Shown in pieces: positions 13,156 to 13,224 of a stretch of 13,224 nt of DNA (position 1 is its first letter; each line of letters opens with the position of its first letter). A model generated the notes under the pieces. That model was not told the DNA's origin. It saw only the letters and a program-made list of their open reading frames with translations, and made no database searches. The position numbers and the translations under genes are program-made. This stretch comes from UBA1563 sp041667115 (GTDB lineage Bacteria; Bacteroidota; Ignavibacteria; Ignavibacteriales; Ignavibacteriaceae), in assembly GCA_041667115.1 (NCBI GenBank), contig JBAYFO010000078.1, forward strand, positions 1-13,224, given 5' to 3'.

Positions 13156-13224
13156 TTACTTCAGAAGGATCATCTTCTTCGTTTGTCTGAAAGTGCTCGA
13201 TCCGTCAACTGCATTGGCTTCTAT
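13156..13224 (-). CDS. C-terminal end of a probable type IX secretion cargo protein (cut by window edge)
   Basis: Only the last 22 codons are present, ending in a TAA at 13158-13156. The translation ends in NAVDGSSTFRQTKKMILLK. A short Gly/Ser turn, then a hydrophobic-basic strand, and a K-[MI]-[IV]-L-[LI]-K ending at the very C-terminus is the look of the type A T9SS sorting domain in Ignavibacteria and relatives; such proteins are exported through the outer membrane and the tail is removed. The body of the protein lies outside the window, so nothing can be said of its activity. A strong terminator follows. Confidence 0.7.
   Translation of the reverse strand: MEANAVDGSSTFRQTKKMILLK

Overview
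The window is A+T-rich DNA from a Gram-negative bacterium of the Bacteroidota/Chlorobi side of the tree, most likely Ignavibacteria. The strongest clue is the cut-off gene at the right end (minus strand): its protein ends in a basic FRQTKKMILLK-type tail, as in type IX secretion (T9SS) sorting domains of that group. Several lipoprotein-free signal peptides and small beta-barrel proteins, weak Shine-Dalgarno sites and an archaeal-type LeuC/LeuD pair fit the same picture. This placement is inference from sequence style, not from a marker gene.

Layout, left to right. 1-425 is the N-terminal part of a secreted alpha/beta hydrolase (minus) running off the left edge. 496-1074 is an unrecognised six-helix membrane protein (minus). 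1206-2258 is agmatine deiminase AguA (minus). 2507-3262 is a secreted FKBP-type prolyl isomerase (plus, the only plus-strand gene), ended by a clear hairpin at 3273-3311. 3339-4235 is N-carbamoylputrescine amidase AguB (minus), and just upstream of it is a secreted protein built from about sixteen 24-residue MORN-variant repeats (4251-5576). AguA and AguB together turn agmatine into putrescine.

From 11682 down to 5900 six minus-strand genes follow each other: an isocitrate/isopropylmalate-type dehydrogenase, an HMG-CoA-lyase-family protein, a class III (CaiB/BaiF) CoA-transferase, a small secreted barrel-like protein, and a LeuC-like/LeuD-like aconitase-family dehydratase pair separated by one base. 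No LeuA-type synthase is present. The set fits a module that interconverts a branched hydroxy-dicarboxylate and its CoA ester (for instance citramalate/citramalyl-CoA, giving acetyl-CoA plus pyruvate) and dehydrates and oxidises its isomers. The substrate is not proven.

11683-12038 has no gene but holds several inverted repeats, two of them interleaved. 12039-13004 is a secreted protein with a CsgG/TolB-like N-terminal domain and a C-terminal beta-barrel. A terminator (13102-13125) separates it from the T9SS cargo gene at the right edge.

The most unusual feature is a family of intergenic repeats with a strict 7-base period. Five tracts (1181-1208, 5806-5847, 8215-8256, 9498-9532, 10509-10557) lie just 3' of minus-strand genes, four of them at or within a few bases of the stop codon. 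They share a GAANNNN/GATT-type heptamer on the coding strand, and one gap carries a second tract in the opposite orientation that can pair with the first.
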